Positions 47,401-59,229 of a stretch of DNA of 64,000 nt are shown piece by piece. The stretch is from Prochilodus magdalenae (taxonomy: Eukaryota > Chordata > Actinopteri > Characiformes > Prochilodontidae), in the NCBI GenBank assembly GCA_024036415.1, contig JAMWET010002917.1:1-64000 (forward strand), in the 5' to 3' direction. Under the pieces are notes generated by a model. The model made no database searches. It was not told where the DNA came from and saw nothing but the letters and a program-made list of their open reading frames with translations. Each line of letters starts with the position of its first letter. Position 1 is the first letter of the stretch. The position numbers and the translations under genes are program-made.

Positions 47401-50400
47401 CCTCCCCCCGACTCCGGGTCAGAGGGGTCCTTCACCCTCCCCCGCACCACCTCCTCCACCCCCTGTAAAACCACCACCCTCTCCTGTAAGCAACCGCTCT
47501 TCTTCCTCTTCTTCCTCCTCCTCCTCCCTGGCCCCGCCTCCTCCGCCACCCTACCGCCAGCAGCTGTCTGTCTCAAATGGCCCTTCCAGCCCTGTTAACG
47601 AGGCAGCTCCTGAACTCCCACAGAGACACAACTCCCTCAGCAAGAAACCTGCCCCTGGTAGCCACACCCCAACCAGAGCCCATGCCCCGCCCCCTCCACC
47701 TTCCCCCACGCCGCAGGCCGGGAGACCTCCGCCTCCAGCACGAGACCCCCCAGGACGGGCAGCAGGTGAGCCTTGGTGGTGCAGCTTTCTGGAGTGTATG
47801 TCCAGGAAACTGACCCCATCACTTAGCATGATAGCCAGCACAAGTGTCTGTTAGCTTTTTCCTCCGAGTGTGTTGAGCTCCATTGATAATATTTCGGCTT
47901 TTGATTTTATACAACATTATACCTGTATCTGATTCAGTCGTATGGTGCTTCCTGTAAAAGCAGGCAGGTCTTGATCACGTTGATGAAATTTCACTCTGTG
48001 TTTTAGCTCCTCCGGTTCCTGGGCAGCCTTCTCGGAATGGTCGGGATGCTCCCCCACCGCCGCCCCCCTATCGGACTCACGGTAGCACCTCAGACCCACC
48101 CAGCCGAGGCAAGCCTCCCCCACCCCCCTCCCGCACCCCTGCCGGACCCCCTCCCCCACCCCCGCCCATCCGCAACGGACACACCTCCAACCCCCGCTCC
48201 TTCGTAGGTGAGTGCTCCTCATGCTCACCTCCACCTGCATCAGCCCCACCACCACTTACCTGGACACCAGCTCTCCTCCACTAACAGGCCTGATCAGACT
48301 CAGCTATAAACAAATACGTCATCACTAGAGACTTTCTATATCACAATATTACAATATTTCTGAGGCTTGTAAATAGTTTGAATCAAACACAAAAGTTCAT
48401 CAAACCAGCACCCCAGTTTTCAATACCCAAGTATGGCTTATTCAGTAACTACATGGAATAAAAAATAAAAAAAAAACTTCAGTTAACTGCAAAAGCAAAA
48501 CCTTGATCTTCACATGCGCAGAGTAATGTTTATTTTGTATATACAGTCATCGTCAAAAGAATATCTGTACAAATAGCTGCACCCAGAAGGAATCAACCAA
48601 CAGGAATTAGGCTTGATGGGTAGGTTTGACATCATGAGACATGCTAATGATTTCAAGTTTCAATGATTCAAATGATAACATCCACAATTGCAGACATTCA
48701 GTGAGAAGTGGTGTCCTCCATGAGTCATCCTGTTGGTCCCTGCACCTTTGGCAGAAGGCTGCACTACGCAGGTCTATGTGCACATATACCGTAGCGACGA
48801 CTGCCCTTAATGCCACGTCAACGGCATGAAGAACTGCAGTGCTGTCGTCCCAGACTGTCGTGGAGTGACTCAGAATGTCATTGGGTCATCTTCAGTGATG
48901 AGCCCCACTATTGTCTTGGTGGAGATGACCAACAAGTTTGTGTGTGGAGGTACCGTTGTCAGCATCAAGATAAGGGGTTTTGTCACATGCCACATGTCCA
49001 GAAGACCTGGTGTCACTCCACCTCCATTCCTACCGCACAGTCTGCAGGAACTGTGTGAGAATATTCAAGTCGCATGGAATGGATCATCACAGGACAGCAT
49101 TGGAAACCTCTACAACTTCATGCTGAGACGTCTGGCATGTTGGGTTAGCAAACACAGCGGCCTGACGGCATGCTGAGAGACACTACGTGTGTATGTAGCT
49201 CAATAAATATTGTCCCTATCAGTTTATTGTTCATGGTAACCTTTATCTTCATTCCCAATATCACTGCAATCCCACACTTCCTTCTAGGAGCAGCTCTTCT
49301 ATTGACAATGAGTGTATATTAAAAGTTGAAGATTTGTCTTTTCCTTCCTCCCTACAGTGCTCACATTTAAGGTTGTACAAAACCAGTTCAGGTCAGGGTT
49401 TCTCATGCTGATTTGTGGTTATTTTTAATTTTTTGACAACAGAATAGAAACGAATGTTAACACCAAAACAAGGTCAATGTCACTGAACGGGGATGTGTTC
49501 CAAGTGGTTCTGGCAGACACAATCCTGATAATGCTCTTAAATTCTACACAGTGTGGATAATTAGACCTGTCTACTTATATTTACCTCAGTAGCTGACCTC
49601 GATATTGATCATTGTGTTTATTTGCGTGTTTGCTGACATAAGAATGACCATCACCAATATTTCAGCCAGTCGCACTGTTCTGTTCTCACAAAAGGTGTCT
49701 GCATCGCAACAGCGTCTCTATAAACACAGAGTTGACGTGTTGCTCAGGGCTAATAGAAGTTTTTCCCAAAGACTACACAATTCCAGCCAAAAGGTAATAA
49801 TAATATTCCTTAATAAAGGAATAGAACCGAAATGGATCTAATGTAGCTGCTACCAGATGTGCCTTAATCTTCTCCAACACCTGTGTTAGATCAGGACATC
49901 TCTAATCTACCCCTAAAATGTACAGTATGTCTTATAGAACACTATAATGTGACCAAAGGAGAGAATGTAACAGTCTGCACAGAAACTGATAGAGTGCTTC
50001 TCTGACCCGATTCTGTCTCCCTGTGTCCTCTCCTCCTTTCTGTTCTTCAATCCAGATGATTTTGAATCCAAGTATTCTTTTCACCCGCTGGATGACTTCC
50101 CTCCACCAGAGGAGTACAGACACTTCACTAAAATCTATCCCAGCAAAGCCAACAGAGGTGAGGAGACCCAGTGCAGCTCTGCTCAGAAAGAGTTCTGCTG
50201 GTATCTACATTGCTTTGGCCAGTTGTACAGCTTCCCTAAGTACCACCACTGTTCGGGTGTTATTTAGCTTTGTTAGTTGAGACCTGCCTCTGACTGTCAT
50301 TGGTCCTTATTACCTCTTTGTGAGTTCTGAGACTTCCCCCTGAGTCTGATTAGTCCTAATCTCCACCTAGTTGGTTCTGAGACCTCCCCCTGACTGTGAT

Positions 50401-51027
50401 TGGTCCTAATTTGTTCCTTGTTAGCTGAGACCTCCACCTGACTGTGATTGGTCCTAACCACCTTATTAACCTCACTCTGACTCTGATTGGTCCTTATCTC
50501 CACCTAGTTGGTTCTGAGACCTTCCCCTGACTGTGATTGGTCCTAATTACCACCTAGTTGGTTCTGAGACCTTCCCCTGACTGTGATTGGTCCTAATTAC
50601 CACCTTTTTGGTTCTGAGACATTCCCCTGACTGTGGTTGGTCCTAATTACCACCTTTTCGGTTCTGAGACTTTCCCTTGACTGTGATTGGTCCTAAGTAG
50701 TTCCTTGTTAGCTCTGAGACTTCCCCCTGACTGTGACTGGTCCTAATCTCCACCTAGTTGGTTCTGAGACCTTCTCCTGACTGTGATTTGTCCTAATTAG
50801 TTCCTTGTTAGTTCTGAGACCTCCACCTGACTGTGACCGATCCTAATCTCCACCTTATTAGTTCTGAGACCTCCCCCTGAATGTGATTGGCTCTAATCAC
50901 CTAATCATGCTTTGCTGAGAATAGTCTACTTCTGTTGCGATGGACGTTGCGTGTTTTTATTGACCCCCTGTGTTTCTGTTTAACAGTGGTGAGGGGGGCT
51001 CCTCCTCTCCCCCCAGTGGGCAGGTGA
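44452..51027 (+). CDS. wipf2: WAS/WASL-interacting protein family member 2
   Basis: Seven coding exons, 44452-44517, 45011-45143, 46271-46399, 47103-47765, 48007-48207, 50056-50157 and 50987-51027, all with GT-AG introns and consistent phases, give 444 residues. WIPF proteins bind and stabilise WASP/N-WASP and bind actin, controlling Arp2/3-driven filament assembly at the cell cortex. Residues 1-22 are a start plus proline run. A WH2 actin-binding domain with LKKV lies at about 36-54. A long proline-rich middle at about 110-397 has profilin- and SH3-type motifs and a polyserine tract. The WASP WH1-binding segment is at about 398-428 (FESKYSFHPLDDFPPPEEY), and the end is ARGAPPLPP-like (VVRGAPPLPPVGR). 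Content and length fit WIPF2 better than WIPF1 or WIPF3. The start codon exon has an acceptor at 44380 and about 70 bp of 5' UTR. Confidence 0.93.
44690..44940. repeat. Probable dispersed repeat in wipf2 intron
   Basis: Resembles by eye a widespread fish interspersed repeat (CATGCTGGTGTCACTGCAGG near its right end). Boundaries and class not established. Confidence 0.3.
45180..46260. other. wipf2 intron, no further feature
   Basis: No second gene, exon-like block or clear repeat recognised. Open frames on both strands lack family features. Confidence 0.45.
48540..49318 (+). mobile_element. Internally deleted Tc1/mariner-type element in wipf2 intron
   Basis: Terminal inverted repeats: the left end ATACAGTCATCGTCAAAAGA matches in reverse the right end TATTGACAATGAGTGTATA, with a CCTTCT.GG.GCAGCT inner match. 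The interior has a transposase remnant, VIFSDEPHYCLGGDDQQVCV, containing the second catalytic aspartate (SDE) of the DDE family. Most of the transposase gene is gone and the frames are broken. Partial copy at 60195-60912. Confidence 0.75.
50281..50920. repeat. 50-bp minisatellite in the last wipf2 intron
   Basis: About 12 imperfect units of GTTCTGAGACCTTCCCCTGA then CTGTGATTGGTCC, TAATTACCACCTAGTTG. Most units contain ATTGG (a reversed CCAAT). Confidence 0.95.
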
Positions 51028-53060
51028 ACACTGTGACCAGTCACATGGTGCCTCGTGGGAGGCAAGAATCACACATTCATACTCAGACAATCTCACACTA
51101 AACTACACACAGCCTGCACCTTATTAACCCCCTCTCTCTCCTCGCTGGACTACATTCCATTTCAATCAGACTCCCATCACAGCTTCAGGACTTCACTCCA
51201 CTGGGGACTGAGAGGGACCGTAGCAGGAAGCCACCTTCGATGTTGTACTCCACAACTGGAATGGCCAGTTCTTTCTTTTTCTGAAGATGTTAAAGTCCGT
51301 CATGTGTATTCTAATCCTACGGTCTAGTGAGTCTGCACAACTCTGTACCGTTTCTGAAGACTTTAAGTAAGTGAGGGTTAGACTAACATGTGGCTGTATG
51401 TTGAACGGTTATTATTGCTTTTATTTACTGTTGTTGTGAATATTAACACTATTTCATCATTAACCTGTTTGAGGTCGATGCACTGTGAACATGCCAATGA
51501 CTCTGAAAGCGGAAGGACTTGTCTGCTTGTACTTGAGTGCAAACTGTAATAACTGTAACTGCTTTAACTTTCTGACACTCCCCACTTTCTTTAAGTTCTC
51601 TCAGGGGGCATTTGGGACATGAATTGTTTTTTTTTTTTTCTCGTGAAGAAAAACTGCTCTTAGTTCTCCGGAAGTGCCAAGAGAAACAGGTCGTAATTGG
51701 CATGGCTTTGTCTCTGAGTTATCTCAGGCCTTTCCTTGCCTAGGGTAAGACCATTGCCAGATGTTGATGTAATGACTATTGATTTATTTCATCTTGCTGT
51801 TCTGTTTATGTCCTCGTTGTGAAGCAGCGTTTGCCTTGCTCCAGAGGAACTGCTTTTGTGCAAGAGTTCTTGCTGTATGTCTTCCATTTGTTGCACCTTG
51901 ACAACATGACAAAGCTGCTTTGTTTAGAATAATTATAGCTTCTTGCCCTTTGAGCTCTGGAGAAGATATTCCACATTTCATGTGCTGCCCAGCATCTTAC
52001 TGTGCTCCAGATAGCTTTGCATTGATGCAAAGCTGTCTGTTATTTGTTATTAGCTATTTGTTCAGACCTTTTGAGCAAAGCCACAACATTAACACTACTA
52101 TATCCCAAAGGAGTGAAATGAACCTGAAACCAGGTGTCACTCAATTTGGACTCTCTTTAAATGTAATTAAAAAGACTTCATAGGACTGAGATAACAGGAA
52201 CTTGCATGTGAAGCTGTAGACTGCTGTGCTTTTCAACATGTTCTTGTTATGAATCTGCTCTTTGGACACTCAAAACAAGTGTAACGTGAAAGCTTCTGAG
52301 ATATTGGTGAAAAATGACTCTTAGTAACTATCATGGTAGTTATTGTGTTCAACTAACTCTTTGCTTATCCTTACCGTTAACTCTGTACAGTTAGCTCTTA
52401 AATAAAATGCTTAATTTAAAGGGGTGGGAGGGATGGTAAATCATTCCTCCTGACTGGTACCTTTAACAGGTTCTCACATTGCCTGCATTTATATCTGTAT
52501 AGTTCAGTATATTTGAAGGTACGAAGTTACTGCTGTTGATGCATTCCGTACAGTCATCTCAACACAACAGTAATAAACAGTACACACACTATATGCATGT
52601 AATGACCCCTTCCCTCCGCCTTATACACTGTCATTAACTCTTTGGTACGCAGTTTGTAAGAAATCAACAAAACTTACAAAAAATACATTAAACATATGTA
52701 GAGAAATATAATAGTGATAGATCTTGATCTATTTTTCAGTTGTGAAAAGCTTGTAATATAGAGAATGCTTTGGAGCAGATGTGAATAACATGGGCCTCTA
52801 AAAAGAGCCTCTGACTAACCGCTAGCTGTTCGTCTGTATGTTCTAATATGACTGGCTGAGTGTGGATTTATTTTCCTTTCTGTAGTTCTCCCTCTCTGTC
52901 ACCAGGGATCAGTGTAGGCTTATTTACAGGAGCATAACTTCACTCACATTGAGAGAGACTCCTTTCCTTACCATTCCCCCCCAGCCACCCCATTTCATGC
53001 TCTCTGTATTTGCACTTCTCTGTTGATCAGCCAGTTCAAATAAAATCTAAAACCTGAGTT
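51028..53060 (+). other. wipf2 3' UTR (inferred)
   Basis: No introns or coding features after the stop codon. Poly(A) signals AATAAA lie at 52401-52406 and 53039-53044. The long T- and A-rich text without other genes fits a long 3' UTR; the true end is not decidable from sequence. Confidence 0.55.
52815..53060. repeat. Duplicated block, first copy (3' end of wipf2 region)
   Basis: Matches 54270-54520. Both contain TTTATTTTCCTTTCTGTAG, a CTGTCACCAGGG segment, and end with CAGCCAGTTCAAATAAAATC. The distance between copies is about 1.46 kb. Confidence 0.8.
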
Positions 53061-54269
53061 CAGCTGTGTGATCAGTTTGTCGGCTGCTGCTGGAAAATGA
53101 ATTATGGATTACTTTTCCTGGTTACTTCCTTAGAAATTAGTATTAGAAATTGTAACAGAATCCATTTCTTTCACGAATACTGATGTGTTTTTTATTATGT
53201 GCCCAGTTTCTCAAATCATGCCACAAATTCACTGTACCTGTCTGTACCTGCCAGTGGGTCTGTAGCTTCCTCACAGGGAAGAAGCAAGAGTCTAAGACTG
53301 TGAATCTGCTCATCAGCCATCTGAACAATCACTATATGCTCCTGAAGCTGTCTACCCTCCCTAATGCTCGTCACACTGCACACTAATGCAGTCCCCAATC
53401 TCAGCTAGTGGTTGAGCGGTCCTCTGAAGTCCTCACTACAGCTCTGCTTTGCTTTTGGCAGGTGAAGTTGTACAACTTGTCTTAAGAGCTGCTGGTTCTG
53501 TTCTACACAGACATTATAGACTGTCAAGTCCATTGCAGTGCTGACATTCACAAACCACAGTGCACCATCGAGTCAGCAGCAGGGACCTGTGGTGTAATCC
53601 ACTCACCCTGTTTGATCTGCTCACCTGAGAGTCGTGCAGGGAAAATTAAATGTGACTGTAGACGAGCCCAGAAATAAATTTCTGTGATTGTGAAGCTGCA
53701 GGAATAATGTCTCTGGAGAAGGTGTGCAGTGTCTACTGCTTATCAGGGATGATGTCTTCTTTAATGGTCAGTAAGCTGATGGTAATCTAATTAGCAGTAA
53801 TAAAAATCCACCAAAACTCACACAGTGGTCTCAGGGGGCTCAGTCTGTTTGTAAAACTTAGATTTGTGTGAGTAGAACGGCTGATGCAGATCAGAGCATT
53901 GTTTTGGAGGTACTGTAACTTCAACATTAGGCCTGTAAATGACAAAGTCATTCAAGGCTTTTCCATCAAATCCCTAAGACAAAACTGAACGATGAAACAG
54001 CTGATGTTTGGGGAAATGACTGTGTCTGAAGCTCCTCCTACTTCCTGCCTCACATTCTACACAGTACATCTATCTTAATCTTTACTTTCCTGCAACAAAG
54101 TTTTCGCTCTGGTTATTAGACACTAGTACTTCTCATCCTACATGGCACTTAACTCTTTTGTGTCCTTCCCTCATCGTGTGACTGGACATCGTCCCTCCTA
54201 AACTCTCCTCAGCCCCCTGCCTGCACTTTCTGTTGAGTCATTCCACCTGACATCTCTTGTGAGACTAAA
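53061..54269. other. Intergenic DNA, no gene recognised
   Basis: A 53.2-53.4 kb stretch reads on + like a degraded LINE segment (LFSQIMPQIHC, then LINNHYMLLKLSTL-like), but too weakly to call. Nothing else seen. Confidence 0.4.
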
Positions 54270-54520
54270 AAGCCTCTGACTAATGCTATCTGTTTGTCTA
54301 TATGTTCTAATATGACTGTGACTGAGTTCAGGTTTATTTTCCTTTCTGTAGTTCTCCCTTTCTGTCACCAGGGGTAAGTGTAGGCTTATTTATAGGAACA
54401 TAACTTCACTTGCATTGATTCACAGACTTCTTTCTTCACTCTAGTCTCATTCCATGCTCACTGTATGTTTTGCACTTCTCTGTTGATCAGCCAGTTCAAA
54501 TAAAATCTGAAACCCGAGAA
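54270..54520. repeat. Duplicated block, second copy
   Basis: Second copy of 52815-53060, with its own AATAAA at 54499-54504. It may give a distal polyadenylation site. Confidence 0.75.
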
Positions 54521-55009
54521 AGTGTTGGTCAACTTTTCAGCTGCTGTTACATGACAAATAGGCGGCTTGTTTTATGATGTTTGATTCTGCTTTAATATGA
54601 AACTTCCCAGAAGTTAAATGTAACGTCCATCTTAAAAACCCTTCAAATGGAATCTGAATGTCCTGAGTGTAATGCCATCTAAGTATGGCACCATCTTTAT
54701 TTTAAAACACACCAACCAAAAGCATTTACACTTGCAGTATTTAGCAGACGCGCTTATCCAGAGTGACTTGCAGCCATGCTTAGTGTTCTGTTGGATGATG
54801 TTTCCGAGCAAGTACAAGAAGGTTAGAGTCTAAAACACACCTTGAGCTCAGACGCTGCCCAAACAAGGGCCAGAGCTGATACCTAGAAACAATAGTACAG
54901 TAAATAGCCCTACTACAGTAAATAGGACCACTACCTAGTAATTCCAACCCAGCACTTATACCTATATAGGGGAAACGTTAATCTCAGTATAACTGCCAAA
55001 ACAGACATG

Positions 55010-56106
55010 TATTAGTGATTATTCACAATATATACTAAATATATTATATTCATTCATTACACACAGACTGATATATTTCAAGTGTTTATTTCTTTTCACC
55101 ACCAGATTTTGTTTTAAAATGTCCTGGTATTTCAAAGCATTCATGATGCCATGCACCCTAACAAGGTTCCCAGGGCCTTTGGAAGAGAAACAGGCCCACA
55201 GCATCACTGATCCTCCCCCGTATTTCACAGTGGGCATGAGGTGCTTTTCTGCATACTCAGCTCTTGTGTTACGCCAGACCCACTTAGAGCATTTGTTGCC
55301 AAAAAGCTCTATCTTTGTTTCATCTGACCAAAGCACACGGTCCCAGTTGAAGTCCCAGTACCGCTTAGCAAACTCCAAATGTTTGCGTTTATGATTGTGA
55401 ATGAGAAGTTTTTTTCCGTGCATGCCTCCCAAACAGCTTGTTGGCATGTAGATAGCGCCTGATGATTGTTTTGGAGACTTTGTGACCCCAAGAAGCTACC
55501 ATTTATTGCAATTCTGTAACAGTGAGCTTTGGAGAACTTTTTATTTCTCTTATCATCCTCCTCGCTGTGCGTGGTGGCAAAATAAACTTGCGTCCTCATC
55601 CAGGCTTGTTTACCACTGTTCCAGTTGTTTTAAACTTCTTAATAATTCCTCTGACAGTAGATATGGACTGGTGTAGGCGAGTGGCTATTTTCTTGTAGCC
55701 ATTGCCTGACTTGTGAAGGACAACACACATCTGCCTTACTTGAATGGTATGTTCCTTTGTCTTTCCCATGTTGAAGAGAAATGGTTTTTGTGTCACGTCA
55801 TATTTATACCCCAGGGAAACAGGAAGTTGTGAATTACTAATTAAATGTTCCTACATACTCTGATCAACTTCGTAAACTACTGTAGAAGTGACAGAAATAC
55901 TTTTATTAAATTTATTTCCTAAGAATTGTTAGGGGTGCCAATAATTGTGGAACAGGTGATTTTATGAAGAATAATTATTTCTTAGTCAGGGATTTTATTT
56001 CCCCCTTAAAATTCACTTGAGTTAAAGGTTGGATTTTACTCTTTTTTTCCATCATGGTCCTATATTATTTTGAAAAAAACTCTCATCCTTATGGAGGGCA
56101 CTGTAG
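55010..56106 (-). mobile_element. Broken Tc1-like transposon
   Basis: Starts on the minus strand at the terminal repeat CAGTGCCCTCCATAA (56106 downward). The transposase follows: an N-terminal helix-turn-helix part MGKTKEHTIQVRQMCVVLHK at 55766 downward, then after a frame shift the catalytic part with RVLWSDETKIELFG (SDE aspartate) and GGGSVMLWACFSS. Stops and frame shifts inactivate it, and the far terminal repeat was not found, so the 3' end is truncated at about 55010. Confidence 0.85.
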
Positions 56107-56779
56107 ATATGTGTACTTTCTACTGACTCTCACAGTTTATATACTGGTTATCTGCTAAACGACAATTGTAATTTCTGTCATTTACACAAACAGATGTCTC
56201 CATGAGCTGATGTGCATGTCTATAACTGTGCTACATCACCTTTCCTCTTAACTGACACTGTTCTAACGTCAGTTAGGCTGGTCAGTCAAAAACTCTGTTA
56301 ACAAATCCATGCTGTTGTAGCAGGTACAAAACGAGGCCTGGCATTGTCCTGCTGGAATAATAATGGGCTTCATATTCAAAAAATAAATAAATATGTTGTT
56401 TTAAGTGACAACGTTTTTCCAAAGTATTCCCAAACCCACATTTAAAACTACATTTAATCTTTTAATCTGTTTACATTGTTATGTACACTGCATTTAGGAA
56501 CATTCTTCTTAAACAGTTTGATGATTCTCTTATGAAACAGTGGTAAGCCATGACCCAACTATCCAAAGACTTAGAGCTTGGTGGATACTTCAAGTCAAGT
56601 GGTTTTTATGTAATTTCATCTCTGTACAAGAACACAGTGAAACAAAATTACATTTTTTCCTGAACAAGGCAGCCACATGGAACAAAATGAGGACAAAAAA
56701 CAATACAATACAGGACAGACTGCAGAAAGTGCAACATGCAAGACAATAAATACAATAAATAAGACTCAATTCTGAGCAG

Positions 56780-57145
56780 AGGTAATGAGTGTAAGGTGCA
56801 TAGATATTTAACAGGTAGGTATTGGTAATAGGTGCATAGATACTAAAAAGGTAGGTACTGGTAATAAGGTACATAGATATTTAACAGGTAGGTACTGGTA
56901 ATAAGGTGCATAGATATTGAACAGGTAGGTATTGGTAATAAGGTACATAGATATTTAACAGGTAGGTATTGGTAATAAGGTACATAGATATTTAACAGGT
57001 AGGTATTGGTAATAAGGTGCATAGATATTGAACAGGTAGGTATTGGTAATAAGGTGCATAGATATTTAACAGGTAGGTATTGGTAATGAGGTGCATAGAC
57101 ATTTAACAGGTAGGTACTGGTAATAAGGTGCATAGAAGGTGCACA
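56780..57145. repeat. 37-bp minisatellite
   Basis: About ten units of GGTAGGTATTGGTAATAAGG then TGCATAGATATTTAACA. The Tyr- and Leu-rich open frames on the minus strand are products of the repeat. Confidence 0.95.
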
Positions 57146-57652
57146 GAAGTCTAACATGCTGTGACGTATATGCAGACAGCATACAACGCACATGAAACAC
57201 AGCACTGAGGCAGTAAAGTGTGGAATTTATAAATAAGATCAAGAGAATTCACTTCTTTTCATGACCTCCTCACATGCCCATTTGTGACCACCTTACCTGT
57301 TACCAATTCACCTGCATATTGTGCAATATTTCAAAAAGGTGCAACATTAAATTCCTATTTTCACTCATATATTTATCTTTGTCTTTAGCCTTTTAAGTGC
57401 ATTGCATCAAATCTCAGTTTTGTTTACAATTGCAAAATACAATAAATTTGGTCAGTGAAACTTTGCAAATCCTTTCTTTGTACTTTTGTTGGTTAAATAA
57501 ATGTTCAAGTGAATTAACAATCACAGGTTTTTATTTGCCCTTTACAAAATTTTACAACTTCTAAAAAGGGGTCTGTAATTTTGAGAATACATCTTGGTCC
57601 TGCAACTATTATGTCAGCAGGCTAGACTTACCCATCAATACGTTAGTTGGTT

Positions 57653-57742
57653 AACCACTGAGGAATATGTATCTGTCCAGTAGAGAGAATATAAATACAG
57701 ACACACAAAGCTGTTTTCCTCACTACAGTCTGTACAGCTACT
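57653..57742 (+). promoter_or_regulatory. Conserved promoter block of olfactory receptor 1
   Basis: CCACTGAGGAATATGTATCT, then AGAGAATATAAATACAGACA, then AAAGCTGTTTTCCTC and GTCTGTACAGCTACTG. The same block in the same order precedes the second receptor (about 63228-63315, minus strand). The TATAAATA at about 57690 is the likely TATA box. Confidence 0.65.
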
Positions 57743-57876
57743 GTTTAGTTCTTCACTCTTAAGGATATTTACTCTTATAGACTCTTATGTTTATGATGCC
57801 TGACTAAATACATACAAACACTGAGCTGTACCAGATTATACAGACTAACCTGTTTTAGAGATTTTTGGATTACTTC

Positions 57877-57903
57877 ATGGACATTCATGGATTACTTTGC
57901 TAA
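57877..57903 (+). promoter_or_regulatory. Overlapping upstream ORF of olfactory receptor 1
   Basis: ATG at 57877, ten bases before the receptor start and out of frame, encodes 8 residues and stops at TAA (57901-57903), inside the receptor coding sequence. It could lower initiation at the receptor ATG. Confidence 0.5.
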
Positions 57904-58822
57904 TATTACATATTTATATTTGGAAGGGCATGTAGAGTTGGAGAAATATAGATATGTGTACTTTTTAATTTCTCTCTCAGTTTATATACTGATTATCTGT
58001 TGTAATGCTGTTGTTATTTCTGTCATTTACACAAACAGATGTCTGCATGAGCCGATGTACATATTTGTGGCTGCTTTACTGTGTAATGCTCTTTTTGGAA
58101 CAACTGCCTTATATCCTAAACTACTAACTGATTTTCTGTCTGAGAGACCAGTTATCTCTCGTGAAGCCTGTATGTTTCAGGCCTTTTGCATTTACACATA
58201 TGGAGCTGCGGAGTTCACTTTGTTGTCAGCTATGGCATATGACAGATATGTGTCTATATGTAAACCATTACAATATCCAACTCTTATAAAACCCTCCACT
58301 GTTAAAATACTCTTATTCTTCTGTTGGTTTGTACCGTCCTGTGAAATGGGCATATCAATAATACTGACATACCACCAGCTGTGTACATTTAGAATGAACA
58401 GAATATACTGTAGTAATTATTCAATTGCTAAATTGAGTTGTGGAGATATAACTACTATGAGTACATATGGACTGGTTCTTTTAAGCATTGTTGTATTACC
58501 TCCCATGATCTTCATAATCTACTCGTATGTTCGAATACTGGATGTCTGTTTAAGAAATTCTAAAGAGTTCAGGCGGAAAGCTCTACAAACCTGCTTCCCA
58601 CACCTCTTAATATTTATCAGTTTCACTGTTACTGTATGTTTTGAAGTAATTAACAGCAGATTAGAAGGAAACGTACCTCATATATTTGCCATGATTATGT
58701 CAGTTGAAATTCTGGTTATTCCCCCTCTAATCAATCCTATTATATATGGACTTAAACTGCAAGAGATTTTAAATAGAATAAAAATAATTTTGAAAAACAT
58801 TTTCTGTAGCCTGAAACGATGA
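57887..58822 (+). CDS. Olfactory receptor (class A GPCR), gene 1
   Basis: Single-exon, 311 residues, seven hydrophobic helices. N-glycosylation site NIT at 6-8. TM1 lies at about 24-48, TM2 at 57-80 with LHEPMYIF before it. C95 is the conserved extracellular cysteine. After TM3 comes MAYDRYVSICKPLQY at 116-130. TM6 is preceded by RRKALQTCFPHL (229-240), and TM7 ends PLINPIIYGLK (280-290). It couples odorant binding to Golf in olfactory neuron cilia. An intact frame and canonical motifs argue for function; the ligand cannot be predicted. A poly(A) signal lies near 59118. About 80% similar by eye to the receptor at 62157-63095, with which it is arranged tail to tail. Confidence 0.95.
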   Translation: MDYFANITYLYLEGHVELEKYRYVYFLISLSVYILIICCNAVVISVIYTNRCLHEPMYIFVAALLCNALFGTTALYPKLLTDFLSERPVISREACMFQAFCIYTYGAAEFTLLSAMAYDRYVSICKPLQYPTLIKPSTVKILLFFCWFVPSCEMGISIILTYHQLCTFRMNRIYCSNYSIAKLSCGDITTMSTYGLVLLSIVVLPPMIFIIYSYVRILDVCLRNSKEFRRKALQTCFPHLLIFISFTVTVCFEVINSRLEGNVPHIFAMIMSVEILVIPPLINPIIYGLKLQEILNRIKIILKNIFCSLKR

Positions 58823-59229
58823 ACTTTTATTTTTTGTATGTTTTGAGAGTTTTCCTACCTTTTTCTGTAGTAATTTTATTCTGTGCCAAACACATTTGTT
58901 TTTACCGGTGAAAGTCTGTGAATTGAATGTGTGGATTAGGTCATGTGAAATAATCAGATTCTGTAATTTTGTCCAGTTATATTTGCATAGATATGTATGT
59001 ATTTCTGTGTTTACTGTTGAAACTGTATGACTTTTGGTTTTCTTATTTATATGGTTGATAAAACTCTCAAACATGATGTTACTACAGCCATAATACTGAA
59101 ATCATGCTGTAGCATTCAATAAAATAAAACTGCTACTGTCCCATTGGGCCTAACTGTTCATTTATAGAAGCTGTGATTAATCAGGTAATTTTGAAGTGTT
59201 TAATATTGAATACTATTGGTTTAGTGATG

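Noticed and set aside
47237..47841. Alternative open frames on both strands over the wipf2 exon
   Set aside because: They are shadow frames of a proline-rich, C-rich exon. Only one frame joins all seven exons with correct splice phases.
56843..57205. Tyr/Leu repeat protein on the minus strand
   Set aside because: It is a translation of the 37-bp minisatellite, with no start context or flanking gene structure.
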